This document shows positions 8,743-17,077 of a stretch of 64,000 bases of DNA, piece by piece; position 1 is the first letter of the stretch; every line of letters begins with the position of its first letter. The position numbers were made by a program, and so were the translations under genes. The notes beneath the pieces are model-generated. The model did no database searches. It worked only from the letters and a program-made list of their open reading frames with translations, and was not told where the DNA came from. Source of the stretch: Flavobacterium sp. 270 (GTDB lineage Bacteria > Bacteroidota > Bacteroidia > Flavobacteriales > Flavobacteriaceae). The stretch covers positions 372,001 to 436,000 of the forward strand of contig NZ_SODM01000002.1 of NCBI RefSeq assembly GCF_004368785.1, read 5' to 3'.

Positions 8743-8982
8743 ATGACAACAGAAGAATTAACAAGCAACGTATTATTAGCTCTAGACGAAATCAGACCAT
8801 TTTTAAAGTCTGATGGAGGTGATATTTCTCTAATCTCTATAGACGATGACAAACATGTCAAAGTTCGTCTTGAAGGAGCATGCATTAGTTGCAGCGTAAA
8901 TCAAATGACTTTGAAAGCAGGAGTTGAAACGACAATAAAAAAATACGCACCACAAATTGAAACTGTGGTAAATATTATGTAA
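8743..8982 (+). CDS. NifU C-terminal-domain (Nfu) Fe-S scaffold/carrier
   Basis: A 79-residue stand-alone NifU C-terminal domain. FLKSDGGDISLI and the cluster-binding pair in GACISCSVNQMTLKAGVE (CxxC) are conserved. It passes Fe-S clusters to target proteins. It lies right after mrp and ahead of a secreted protein and a 2Fe-2S ferredoxin on the same strand. A hairpin near 9070-9096 probably ends the transcript. Confidence 0.93.
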   Translation: MTTEELTSNVLLALDEIRPFLKSDGGDISLISIDDDKHVKVRLEGACISCSVNQMTLKAGVETTIKKYAPQIETVVNIM

Positions 8983-9069
8983 CAAAAATGCGTTTTTGCT
9001 GAGTACTTCAATTCTGACAATTAACAAGAATAGTAGGCCTTAAGTCGATTTTGTGTTTAAAAAAATAAT

Positions 9070-9096
9070 AAAAACACTAAACATCACTGTGTTTTT
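9070..9096 (+). terminator. Probable terminator after nfu
   Basis: 8-bp AAAAACAC/GTGTTTTT stem with an 11-nt loop and a T-rich right flank, about 90 bp after the nfu stop. Confidence 0.5.
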
Positions 9097-9194
9097 GCGT
9101 TTTTAATAATAAATAGCTCGAAGTTTTAAGAGATTTTGATAAGGAATTGTTACATTTTAATCTAAATTTGTAACATAATCCTAAATCTTAAATT

Positions 9195-9677
9195 ATGAGA
9201 AATTTTTACGCTCTTTTTTTATTATTGTTTTTTGTTTCCGTAAGTCATGCACAGCAAACTGGCGAAACTTTAATTGTTGATAAAGCCTGGGTAAATGAAG
9301 CTGAAGAATGGTCAGATTTCCAATACACAGGACAAATTGTTTTTTCAACTAACATCAGCGCCGAAGAAGGAAGCCTTAGAATTGGCAACTATGATTTTTT
9401 ATTTGACTTTAGCGACGGGAAAGCAAAATTTGCAAACAAAGCTACATACAGCTCTGCAGAATTTTCTCATCCTAGAAAAATAAAAGAACTGACAGATAAA
9501 CAAGGAGTGGTAAACTCAACGTATGAAGGTACTTTAATTTTTCAATCTGATAAAGACTATTATTCTGTAATTGCTTTGGTAACCTTATTAGAAAAAGGAG
9601 GTAATACAATTGGAGTAAAAATGCGTCTTAAAGACAGTAATAGAAAAGAATACGCTTTTAGTCTAAAACAAAGTTAA
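9195..9677 (+). CDS. Secreted protein of unknown function
   Basis: 160 residues with a clear signal peptide (hydrophobic core followed by SHAQQ). The remainder is predicted beta-rich, has no cysteine and shows no domain I recognise. A TAAATTTG -7 element at 9163-9170 gives it its own promoter close to the start. It lies just before the ferredoxin gene (59-bp gap), so the two may be co-transcribed. No function can be assigned. Confidence 0.8.
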   Translation: MRNFYALFLLLFFVSVSHAQQTGETLIVDKAWVNEAEEWSDFQYTGQIVFSTNISAEEGSLRIGNYDFLFDFSDGKAKFANKATYSSAEFSHPRKIKELTDKQGVVNSTYEGTLIFQSDKDYYSVIALVTLLEKGGNTIGVKMRLKDSNRKEYAFSLKQS

Positions 9678-9736
9678 CTAAATATTGAGGATTTGATCAC
9701 GTTATTAGATCCAGACCAAAATTCCAAATAATTAAA

Positions 9737-10054
9737 ATGGATGTATTAATAAAGATTAAAGATCGAGAAGGAGTTATACATGAATTACAGGCTCCTACTG
9801 ATATGGCAATGAATATAATGGAGTTATGCAAGGCATACGAACTTCCTGTTGAAGGAACCTGTGGCGGAATGGCCATGTGTGCTTCCTGCCAATGTTACGT
9901 TCTAAATGATGTTGCATTACCAGAAATGGGAGATGAAGAAGAAGCCATGCTTTCGGAAGCATTTTATGTTAAGTCTAATAGTCGTTTAGGCTGTCAGATA
10001 CCAATTACAACAGATTTAGAAGGACTGGAATTAGAATTGGCTCCAGAATATTAA
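9737..10054 (+). CDS. 2Fe-2S ferredoxin (adrenodoxin type)
   Basis: 105 residues with the plant/adrenodoxin-type cluster ligands: the segment CGGMAMCASCQC supplies three cysteines plus one extra, and LGCQI supplies the distal one. Small cytoplasmic electron carriers of this type serve Fe-S biogenesis or oxygenases. The mrp and nfu genes upstream make an Fe-S assembly role plausible (inference). A strong terminator follows at 10062. Confidence 0.93.
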   Translation: MDVLIKIKDREGVIHELQAPTDMAMNIMELCKAYELPVEGTCGGMAMCASCQCYVLNDVALPEMGDEEEAMLSEAFYVKSNSRLGCQIPITTDLEGLELELAPEY

Positions 10055-10061
10055 AAAAATA

Positions 10062-10095
10062 AAAAAAGCGGGAAACTTAAATTTCCCGCTTTTTT
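10062..10095 (+). terminator. Intrinsic terminator of the ferredoxin gene
   Basis: A perfect 14-bp stem (arms 10062-10075 and 10082-10095) ending in a T run, 8 bp after the ferredoxin stop codon. Confidence 0.88.
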
Positions 10096-10149
10096 GTTTT
10101 AAAACATTAAGGCCGACAGGCTTTGAAAATTCAACAGATTTAAAACATA

Positions 10150-10187
10150 AAAAAACCGTAATCACATTTCTGCGATTACGGTTTTTT
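10150..10187 (-). terminator. Intrinsic terminator of asd
   Basis: A perfect 14-bp stem (10150-10163 and 10174-10187). The A run on the plus strand becomes a U run in the minus-strand transcript, just after the asd stop. Confidence 0.85.
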
Positions 10188-10215
10188 CTTTATAACAATT
10201 TTCTTTAATCTCAGA

Positions 10216-11205
10216 TTAAACCAAACCAGCCTGAATTAAATATTCAGCAATTTGGATGGTGTTTGTTGCTGCACCTTTTCTTAAGTTGTCTGCAACAATC
10301 CACATATTTAATGTATTTGGCTGGCTTTCGTCACGACGGATTCTTCCAACAAAAACATCATTTTTACCTTCTGCATACAATGGCATTGGATATGTAAAAG
10401 TATCCAGATTATCCTGAACCACTACTCCATCTGTATTATGAAGAATCTCGCGAACTTCATTTACATCAAAATCATTTGTAAACTCAACATTTACTGCTTC
10501 ACTGTGTCCGCCTACAACTGGAACACGAACTGCTGTTGCTGTAACTCTAATTGTATTGTCACTAAGAATTTTTTGAGTTTCGCGAACTAATTTCATTTCT
10601 TCTTTAGTGTATCCGTTTTCTTCAAAACTATCGCAGTGCGGGATTGCATTTCTGTGAATTGGATATTTGTATGCCATTTCTCCTTGTATTCCTGCATACT
10701 CATTTTCTAACTGTCTTACTGCTTTTACACCAGTTCCTGTAATAGATTGGTAAGTAGAAACAATAATTCTTTTGATGTTGTATTTTTTATGCAAAGGCGC
10801 TAAAGCCAAAACCATTTGAATTGTAGAACAGTTTGGGTTTGCAATAATTTTATCTTCTTTTGTTAATGATGATGCATTGATTTCTGGCACTACCAATTTT
10901 TTAGTAGGATCCATTCTCCACGCAGATGAGTTATCAATAACAGTAGTTCCTGCAGCTGCAAATTTTGGAGCCCATTCTAATGATGTATCTCCACCGGCAG
11001 AAAAAACAGCAATATCTGCTTTTAAATCTACTGCATTTTGCAATCCAACAACTTTATATTTTTGACCTTTATATTCAATTTCTTTTCCAACTGATTTCTC
11101 AGAAGCAACAGGAATTAATTCTGTAACCGGGAAGTTTCTTTCTGCTAATACTTTAAGCATGATTTCGCCAACCATACCAGTGGCACCTACAACTGCTATT
11201 CTCAT
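10216..11205 (-). CDS. asd: Aspartate-semialdehyde dehydrogenase
   Basis: 329 residues. It has the N-terminal nucleotide-binding motif GATGMVGE, the catalytic cysteine in ANPNCSTIQM and the catalytic His region GGHSEAVNVEF. It reduces aspartyl phosphate to the semialdehyde, the branch point to lysine/diaminopimelate, threonine and methionine. It is monocistronic with its own -33/-7 promoter (11246-11275) and terminator (10150-10187). Length and motifs are normal. Confidence 0.96.
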   Translation of the reverse strand: MRIAVVGATGMVGEIMLKVLAERNFPVTELIPVASEKSVGKEIEYKGQKYKVVGLQNAVDLKADIAVFSAGGDTSLEWAPKFAAAGTTVIDNSSAWRMDPTKKLVVPEINASSLTKEDKIIANPNCSTIQMVLALAPLHKKYNIKRIIVSTYQSITGTGVKAVRQLENEYAGIQGEMAYKYPIHRNAIPHCDSFEENGYTKEEMKLVRETQKILSDNTIRVTATAVRVPVVGGHSEAVNVEFTNDFDVNEVREILHNTDGVVVQDNLDTFTYPMPLYAEGKNDVFVGRIRRDESQPNTLNMWIVADNLRKGAATNTIQIAEYLIQAGLV

Positions 11206-11245
11206 TTTTATATTTTTATAGTATGAATTAATCTAATTTGTATTG

Positions 11246-11275
11246 CAAAAGTAGGTATAATAAAAACCAAAACAA
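11246..11275 (-). promoter_or_regulatory. Bacteroidota-type promoter of asd
   Basis: Read on the minus strand, TTG (11275-11273) and TACTTTTG (11253-11246) are separated by 19 bp, matching TTG-N19-TAnnTTTG. The start point would fall about 35 bp before the asd ATG. Confidence 0.65.
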
Positions 11276-11381
11276 GGGGCTTCACAAAAAATAACAAAAT
11301 GTTACAAATTAAACAAATATTGAAATTTGTTTAATTGAAGTTGTTTCTTATATTTTTAAAATGAATAAATATTTAAGTTAA

Positions 11382-11852
11382 TTATCTTTTTATAAATCCA
11401 GCTATAATATTGTCACCTAGATATTCCTTATTTGATTCCCAATAATAGCATTCAGACGTTCTGTAATCATCAAGATTTAATTTATGGAATTCATTTTTGC
11501 TATTGGAAGCATTAACCCCAATTTGTTGTAACAATACATTTATTTCTCCTTCATTAATTTTAACAGCATTTTTATATAACTCTCCATAAAATTCGAAACT
11601 TAGATATGCAATTATATATTCTTCAAATTGAATTTCTTTAGCAAAATAATGAACTAATTCGTCTCCAAAACGCAAATTTTCATTATCAGAAACATAATCT
11701 AAATTTAGCTTTAAATTCCAATGAAATAGATGATCTTCATCCAAGAAAATTATTGCAAAGTTATCTTCAAATGCAACTGCTAATCCATAAAATTTTAGCT
11801 TATCAATATTAATTGGCAATCGTCCAATCAAAGCACTTGTATTATGTCCCAT
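11382..11852 (-). CDS. Hypothetical protein, 156 aa
   Basis: A soluble, acidic, aromatic-rich protein with no signal peptide, membrane segment or motif I recognise. Base composition resembles its neighbours. It lies downstream of mscL in the same direction but is separated from it by a terminator at 11871-11904, so it is probably a separate unit. Candidates such as an immunity-like protein cannot be tested by eye. Confidence 0.65.
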   Translation of the reverse strand: MGHNTSALIGRLPINIDKLKFYGLAVAFEDNFAIIFLDEDHLFHWNLKLNLDYVSDNENLRFGDELVHYFAKEIQFEEYIIAYLSFEFYGELYKNAVKINEGEINVLLQQIGVNASNSKNEFHKLNLDDYRTSECYYWESNKEYLGDNIIAGFIKR

Positions 11853-11870
11853 TAAGCTTATCTATTAATT

Positions 11871-11904
11871 ATTAAAAAAAAACCGCTTCAATCAAGAAGC
11901 GGTT
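11871..11904 (-). terminator. Intrinsic terminator of mscL
   Basis: Perfect 9-bp arms at 11881-11889 and 11896-11904. The A run at 11874-11882 becomes the U tail on the minus strand, about 30 bp after the mscL stop. Confidence 0.82.
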
Positions 11905-11935
11905 AAGTTAGACTTAGTGTAGCGGTATTATATTT

Positions 11936-12313
11936 TTATTTATTTTTTAATAAATCTCTAATTTCTGTAAGTAATTGTTCCTGAGTTGGTGGTGCAGGAG
12001 CTGCCGGAGTGTCGTCTTTCTTTTTGACGCTGTTTAATCCTTTGATGATTAAGAATAAAACAAATGCTACAATTATAAAATTAATTACTGCCGAAAGAAA
12101 CAAACCATATTTTACACCGCCAAAAGCAGTTAGATCTTCTATCTTAGATAAATGAGCCGCATCCAAGGCAGGTTTTAATACTAAAGGTGTAATTACATCT
12201 TCAATAAACGAATTCACAATTTTACCAAAAGCTGCTCCAATAATTACAGCAACAGCAAGATCAACTACGTTGCCTTTCATTGCAAACGCTTTAAACTCAG
12301 AAAAAAATCCCAT
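11936..12313 (-). CDS. mscL: Large-conductance mechanosensitive channel
   Basis: 125 residues. It begins with the amphipathic helix MGFFSEFKAFAMKGN, then TM1 (VVDLAVAVIIGAAFGKIV, the pore-lining helix), a periplasmic loop, TM2 (LSAVINFIIVAFVLFLIIKG) and a charged C-terminal helix. The homopentamer opens on membrane tension to release solutes during hypo-osmotic shock. Length and motifs are typical. It lies 58 bp after murF-alr on the same strand. Confidence 0.96.
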   Translation of the reverse strand: MGFFSEFKAFAMKGNVVDLAVAVIIGAAFGKIVNSFIEDVITPLVLKPALDAAHLSKIEDLTAFGGVKYGLFLSAVINFIIVAFVLFLIIKGLNSVKKKDDTPAAPAPPTQEQLLTEIRDLLKNK

Positions 12314-12371
12314 AATTGATTGTTTTAATAATGAATATCGAAAATACGGAATTTTCTTGAATATTTTTACT

Positions 12372-14840
12372 TTATCTAAAAAATACCCGTTTTACGCGCT
12401 GCGAGATACTGGTCATAATTTCATACGGAATGGTTTTAAGCGCTACTGCCATTTCTATTACCGTTGGGCTTTCGCCAAAAATAATTACTGAATCTCCTTC
12501 TTTACAATCAATCTCGCTTACGTCAACCATAAGCATGTCCATGCAGACACTTCCTACTATATATGCTTTTTGATTTTTTATCAATACATATCCCACTTGA
12601 TTTCCCCATAATCTTGAGATTCCGTCGGCGTAACCAATTGGAATTGTGGCAATTTTTGTTTCTTTTTCGGCCATAAATCGACGTCCGTAACCTACGCTGT
12701 CGCCAGCCGGAATGGTACGAACCTGAGAAATAATCGATTTTAATGTTCCTACATTTTCCAGATATTTTTGTTCTGCAGAATCGTTAGAAACTCCGTATAA
12801 ACCAATTCCTAAACGTACCATATTATATTGTGCATCTGGAAAATTACTAATTCCGGAAGTATTCAAAATATGACGGATCGGATTGATTTTTAATTCTGAT
12901 ATCAATCTTGATGATAATTTTTCGAATAAACTAACTTGTTTCATCACAAAATCAAAGTGCTTCGGTTCATCGCTTGTTGCCAAATGCGATAAAATACTTT
13001 GAACATGAACTGTAGAATTTCCTCTTAAAGTCGCAATTAATTCTTCAATTGTATTGTCTTCAAAACCTAAACGATGCATTCCTGTATCGAGTTTTATGTG
13101 AATTGGATAGTTTTTTAACTTCTTTTCTTCTGCAATTTTCAAAAATGCTTTTAAACCTTTTACACTATAAATTTCAGGTTCTAGCTGATATTGAATAATC
13201 GAAGGAAAACTAGTCGATTCTGGATTTAAAACCATAATTGGGAGTTTAATTCCTCCGTTTTTCAACGAAATTCCTTCATCGGCGAAAGCCACACCTAAAT
13301 AATCTACTTTATGATGTTCCAGTAATTTTGCAATTTCCAAACCGCCGTTTCCATAACCAAAAGCTTTTACCATAACCATTAGTTTGACGTTTGGCTTTAG
13401 TTTTGATTTGAAAAAATTAAAGTTATGGCTAATTGCATCCAAATTAATTTCCAGAACCGTTTCATGTGTTTTTTCTTCTAACAGCGAAACAATTTCTTCA
13501 AACTGAAATGATCGTGCTCCTTTTATCAGAATGGTTTCGTTGGCAAAATTCAAACTTTCAATTGCATCAATAAATTCGGCAGTGTTTTGAAAAGTAGTAC
13601 AATTCGAAAATTTAGAAGCGTAAGAAGAAATCGTCGGCCCAATTCCTATTACGCGGTTTATTTTATTATCCGAAATAAGCTGTGCGACTTTAGAATATAA
13701 TTCTTCGTTTGAAAAACCGCTCTGAAAAATATCGGACAGAATTACGGTTTTAGAAACATTTTTATTCTGGCTTTCCAGAAAATCTAACGCAATTTTAAGC
13801 GACTGAAAATCGGAACTGTAACTATCATCAATAATACTGCAATTATGAATTCCGTTTTTAACCTCCAAACGCATTTCTACGGGATACAATAATGAAACAC
13901 GATTCTGAATTGTTGCTGCATCGTATTTAAAGTACAATAAAACTAATAAACAGGAAATTGCATTTTCTACAGAAGCAGCATCGCTAAACGGAATTTCTAA
14001 ATCAAAAGTTTCGTTTTTGTATCGATATTGAATGCTTGTTGTTTCACTTTTACTGCTCTTTTTTTCAATAAAAACATCAGCAGTATTATCAGTAAAACTC
14101 CACGAAAAAAGAATTCTGTCTGCTAAAGGATATGTTGAAGAAAACTTAGTAAAACATTCGTCAACGAGTTTATTCTTCTGATATATAATTTCTGTTGAAT
14201 GCTTAAAAAGCAATAATTTTTCGTTGATTTTCTGTTCCAGATTTTCAAAACCTTCATCGTGTGCAGAGCCAATATTGGTTAAAACGCCAATGTTGGGTTT
14301 AATGATTTTTTCGAGTTTGGCCATTTCATTAACGGTAGAAATTCCGGCCTCAAAAATGCCAAGATTATGTTTTTCATTAATAGCAATAACAGACAACGGA
14401 ACTCCAACTTGCGAGTTATAACTTTTTGGACTTCTGATAATATTATAATCCGGGCTCAGCAGGAAATTAAGCCATTCTTTTACGATGGTTTTTCCGTTAC
14501 TTCCAGTTAATCCAATGATAGGAAAATGAAATAAATCACGATAATAACCTGCAAATTCCTGCAAAGCTTTTTTGGTGTCCTTTACCACCAAAAAGTTGGC
14601 TTTTCCAGAATAGTTTTCAGGAATATATTGCACGACAAAATTCTGAACACCTTTTTCTATCAATTCAGGAATGTACAAATGAGCATCATTATTTACACCC
14701 GATAAGGCAAAAAATAAAGTTTGTGAACCGTTTTGAAGCGAACGGCTGTCGATCGAAATATGATCTATAAAAATATCCGTATTTGAGCCGTTCCATTCGG
14801 CATCAAGAACCGAAATAAGGCTTTTAAGATTTATGCTCAT
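12372..14840 (-). CDS. Bifunctional UDP-MurNAc-tripeptide:D-Ala-D-Ala ligase / alanine racemase
   Basis: An 822-residue fusion. Residues 1-450 are a MurF-type Mur ligase with ATP loop GLTGSNGKT (110-118). From about 455 a complete alanine racemase follows, with the PLP lysine in MVMVKAFGYGNGG, RLGIGLYG and the second catalytic tyrosine in SVGYGRRF. The racemase makes D-alanine and the ligase adds D-Ala-D-Ala to the peptidoglycan precursor, so one protein covers two linked steps. The fusion is known in Bacteroidota. The GNG in place of the usual GHG after the PLP lysine is a minor variation. Confidence 0.94.
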   Translation of the reverse strand: MSINLKSLISVLDAEWNGSNTDIFIDHISIDSRSLQNGSQTLFFALSGVNNDAHLYIPELIEKGVQNFVVQYIPENYSGKANFLVVKDTKKALQEFAGYYRDLFHFPIIGLTGSNGKTIVKEWLNFLLSPDYNIIRSPKSYNSQVGVPLSVIAINEKHNLGIFEAGISTVNEMAKLEKIIKPNIGVLTNIGSAHDEGFENLEQKINEKLLLFKHSTEIIYQKNKLVDECFTKFSSTYPLADRILFSWSFTDNTADVFIEKKSSKSETTSIQYRYKNETFDLEIPFSDAASVENAISCLLVLLYFKYDAATIQNRVSLLYPVEMRLEVKNGIHNCSIIDDSYSSDFQSLKIALDFLESQNKNVSKTVILSDIFQSGFSNEELYSKVAQLISDNKINRVIGIGPTISSYASKFSNCTTFQNTAEFIDAIESLNFANETILIKGARSFQFEEIVSLLEEKTHETVLEINLDAISHNFNFFKSKLKPNVKLMVMVKAFGYGNGGLEIAKLLEHHKVDYLGVAFADEGISLKNGGIKLPIMVLNPESTSFPSIIQYQLEPEIYSVKGLKAFLKIAEEKKLKNYPIHIKLDTGMHRLGFEDNTIEELIATLRGNSTVHVQSILSHLATSDEPKHFDFVMKQVSLFEKLSSRLISELKINPIRHILNTSGISNFPDAQYNMVRLGIGLYGVSNDSAEQKYLENVGTLKSIISQVRTIPAGDSVGYGRRFMAEKETKIATIPIGYADGISRLWGNQVGYVLIKNQKAYIVGSVCMDMLMVDVSEIDCKEGDSVIIFGESPTVIEMAVALKTIPYEIMTSISQRVKRVFFR

Positions 14841-14873
14841 TTAAAAAAGTTTCTTTTTGTAAAATTAAAAAAG

Positions 14874-14992
14874 TTTGCCACGAATTGCACTAATTTACGC
14901 TAATTTTAATTGTTGCTGCATACAAAAAACAAAACTCATTACGTTTTAATTCAATAATCTAATTCGTTAAAATTTGTGCAATTCGTAGCAAA
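14874..14992. repeat. Intergenic inverted repeat, GCCACGAATTRCAC family (copy 1)
   Basis: 23-bp arms 14874-14896 and 14970-14992 pair with two mismatches across a 73-bp spacer. The arm sequence is closely related to the 40-bp arms at 21680/21774. It fills the divergent gap between murF-alr and a membrane-protein gene. Confidence 0.8.
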
Positions 14993-15029
14993 AAATTTTA
15001 TATTTGTTGAATACCACAATTGTACTGTT

Positions 15030-15635
15030 TTGAAAAAAATCCTGCCTCTCTTCTCCTATATACTGCATCCGATTTTTATATCGATGTATGCTACTTTATT
15101 TTATCTTTTTTGCAAAAAGGATATCTTTTCTAATCAGGAAAAATATTTTGTTTTGTTTCAGATTCTGATTATTACTATTGTAGTTCCTATTTTATTTTTC
15201 TTACTGCTTCGTTCAACAGGACATGCAAAATCGATAATGCTGCCGGAGACTTCGCAGCGCAAAATTCCGCTTATTCTGCAATGTTTCTTGTATATTTTAT
15301 TGGTAAAAAGAAGTATTGTTGTGGTGCGTTATCCAGAATTGCATTTCTTTTTTCTTGGTGCTTTATTCACTACTATTTTAGCATTAGTCTGCTCGCTTTT
15401 CAAGATCAAAGCCAGTTTACATATGGCTGCTATTAGCGGTTTAGCAATATTTGTGATCGGATTAAATATTCACACACAATTACACAATCCGTATTGGCCT
15501 GCTTTCTTGATTTTAATGACTGGAATTGTTGCTTCTTCTCGTTTAGAAATGAATGCTCATACGCCAAAAGAGCTTGTAATTGGATTTTTTATCGGGATAT
15601 TTCCGCAATTATTGTTTCTGTATTTGTGGCTATAA
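15030..15635 (+). CDS. Polytopic membrane protein of unknown function
   Basis: About 201 residues from a TTG at 15030, chosen because the earlier in-frame GTG at 14976 lies inside the inverted repeat. The TTG begins with LKKILPLFSYILHPIF, a natural amphipathic/TM start. About six membrane helices are visible. The C-terminal portion (HMAAISG..., RLEMNAHTPKELVIGF) recalls the membrane core of PAP2-related proteins, but I cannot place catalytic residues. Its stop overlaps that of the convergent gene at 15630 by a few bases. Confidence 0.75.
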   Translation: MKKILPLFSYILHPIFISMYATLFYLFCKKDIFSNQEKYFVLFQILIITIVVPILFFLLLRSTGHAKSIMLPETSQRKIPLILQCFLYILLVKRSIVVVRYPELHFFFLGALFTTILALVCSLFKIKASLHMAAISGLAIFVIGLNIHTQLHNPYWPAFLILMTGIVASSRLEMNAHTPKELVIGFFIGIFPQLLFLYLWL

Positions 15636-16334
15636 AATATAAAAAATCAAACCTGCATTTAGGGTTTTCAGGTTGATGTTCTGTCCATCAATTGTCTTTG
15701 CAGATTTAAACAACGGATTTAAACCATAATACAAATACAAATTCCAGGTATTATAACCAGCAGAAAGATAAGCGCCGTACTGAATTTTATTGATGTCTGG
15801 ATTATTATTTATTTTATAGGTTGTTTCTCCATCGTCTAAAATAGATGAATTTGAAAAAACATAACTAAACTTCATTCCGCCATAAATTCTCCAAAACTTG
15901 GTACTCTCAAAAGTCGAATTTCTCCATCTAAATTCAATTGGAACTTCTACAGCATATTGCCTGTATCGGTTAGAAACAAATTCACCATAACTGTTTACGC
16001 CATAAACCAAAGCACCAGTCCCATCCTTAGAAATATTTAGATTTTGAAAATAATTCTGATAACTCAATCCAGCACCTGCAGCGATGGCAATTGTTCGCAT
16101 TTTATTTAAAGGAATATCGCGCAGAAAACCACCAGACAGACCTAGAGAAAATTTATTTTGTTTGAAACTTTGAGGAACATCGGTAAACATATTATAGGTC
16201 ATCGAGAAATAAAATTGGTCTTCGCGATACAAAGAATCAATTTTAACCACAGGTTTTATCTCAGGCTTAACTTCGTCCTGAGCAAACATATTAAAAAACG
16301 TTACAAAAAATAAACAGCTAAAAAGAAATCGCAT
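15630..16334 (-). CDS. Outer-membrane beta-barrel protein (PorT-like)
   Basis: About 234 residues from the ATG at 16334, which gives a clean signal peptide (MRFLFSCLFFVTFFNMFAQ). An upstream in-frame ATG at 16364 would add ten unlikely residues. The mature part alternates polar and aromatic residues with repeated G-A-G and Y-G segments and ends in an aromatic-rich strand (LIFYIL), as expected for an 8-10-stranded barrel. Proteins of this class (PorT, OmpW-like) are common outer-membrane or gliding/secretion-related proteins in Bacteroidota. The exact role is unknown. Confidence 0.8.
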   Translation of the reverse strand: MRFLFSCLFFVTFFNMFAQDEVKPEIKPVVKIDSLYREDQFYFSMTYNMFTDVPQSFKQNKFSLGLSGGFLRDIPLNKMRTIAIAAGAGLSYQNYFQNLNISKDGTGALVYGVNSYGEFVSNRYRQYAVEVPIEFRWRNSTFESTKFWRIYGGMKFSYVFSNSSILDDGETTYKINNNPDINKIQYGAYLSAGYNTWNLYLYYGLNPLFKSAKTIDGQNINLKTLNAGLIFYIL

Positions 16335-16540
16335 ATCGTATTTTGGTTTTATAGTGGTTTTCAAGTAAACGTTTTTAGGGTTGATTTATTTCACTTACAA
16401 ATATAATATAATGCTGCCTCTGGATGCGATTAGAACGCAATTATTCTCTTTTTGATGGCGATTAAAATCATTTGCTGCACTTTTTTTAACAAAATTAGAA
16501 TAGAGTCCAAAAAATAAATCAATTTTCTTTAGATCTTTTA

Positions 16541-16548
16541 TACCTTTG
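16541..16548 (+). promoter_or_regulatory. -7 element placed for a leaderless transcript
   Basis: TACCTTTG matches TAnnTTTG and ends 6 bp before the ATG at 16555. A start site 5-7 nt downstream would fall at the start codon, giving a leaderless or nearly leaderless mRNA. There is no clear -33 TTG. Confidence 0.5.
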
Positions 16549-16554
16549 TCAAGG

Positions 16555-16908
16555 ATGAAAAAAAAGCAACTCATATTAAGTTTGTCTTTGGCTGCAGTGG
16601 TATTGTTCTCAATACTATTTCAGTCGATACACAGTTATGAGCATATTGCAAAACAGCTTTCAGAAAAACAATGTCACCACAACTACAATGATCCTAGTGG
16701 TGAAATAACGCACCAGCACCATAATTATGACTTATGTTATGTTTGTCATTTTGCTTTTGGAAGTTATATTGTACCTGATCATTTTTCATTTCAATTCCAT
16801 ACTTTTCAAAAAGAAATTCCATATTTCTTTACCTTTTCAGAAAATGTTTTTACATCTCCTGAAAGTTCGTATTTATTACGTGGTCCTCCCGTTGCTGTAG
16901 TTGCTTAA
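16555..16908 (+). CDS. Small exported His/Cys-rich protein upstream of a TonB receptor
   Basis: 117 residues from the ATG at 16555. An N-terminal hydrophobic segment (signal or anchor, about 5-25) is followed by a histidine/cysteine-rich region: HSYEH, QCHHNY, HQHHNYDLCYVCHF. The density of His and Cys in a putative periplasmic segment suggests metal (Cu, Zn, Fe) binding, an inference from composition. It ends with a proline-containing hydrophobic tail. The TonB-dependent receptor gene starts 170 bp downstream on the same strand, so the two may serve one uptake or sensing function. Confidence 0.72.
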   Translation: MKKKQLILSLSLAAVVLFSILFQSIHSYEHIAKQLSEKQCHHNYNDPSGEITHQHHNYDLCYVCHFAFGSYIVPDHFSFQFHTFQKEIPYFFTFSENVFTSPESSYLLRGPPVAVVA

Positions 16909-16911
16909 TTT

Positions 16912-17012
16912 TTCGAAGTATTCGAAATAAAAAAAACAAAAACACTTTCTTTTTTAAATTGATTTTAAAAATCAGTTCAATTTTCCAGTCTTAATATTTA
17001 TTAAGATCGGAA
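16912..17012. promoter_or_regulatory. Two dyads upstream of the TonB receptor gene
   Basis: TTCGAA-GTA-TTCGAA at 16912-16926 follows the stop of the small His/Cys-rich gene. A 13-bp hairpin (arms 16983-16995 and 17000-17012, two mismatches) follows. Either could be an operator or a weak terminator for the gene pair. No known regulator consensus was matched. Confidence 0.4.
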
Positions 17013-17077
17013 GGTTTTACTATTATTTTCATTTCATTTTACAAAGAAAAATCAATTAACTATAGCATCATTTTCAA

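Noticed and set aside
14976..15029. GTG start for the membrane protein gene
   Set aside because: This start lies inside the inverted-repeat arm; the TTG at 15030 gives a natural membrane-protein start.
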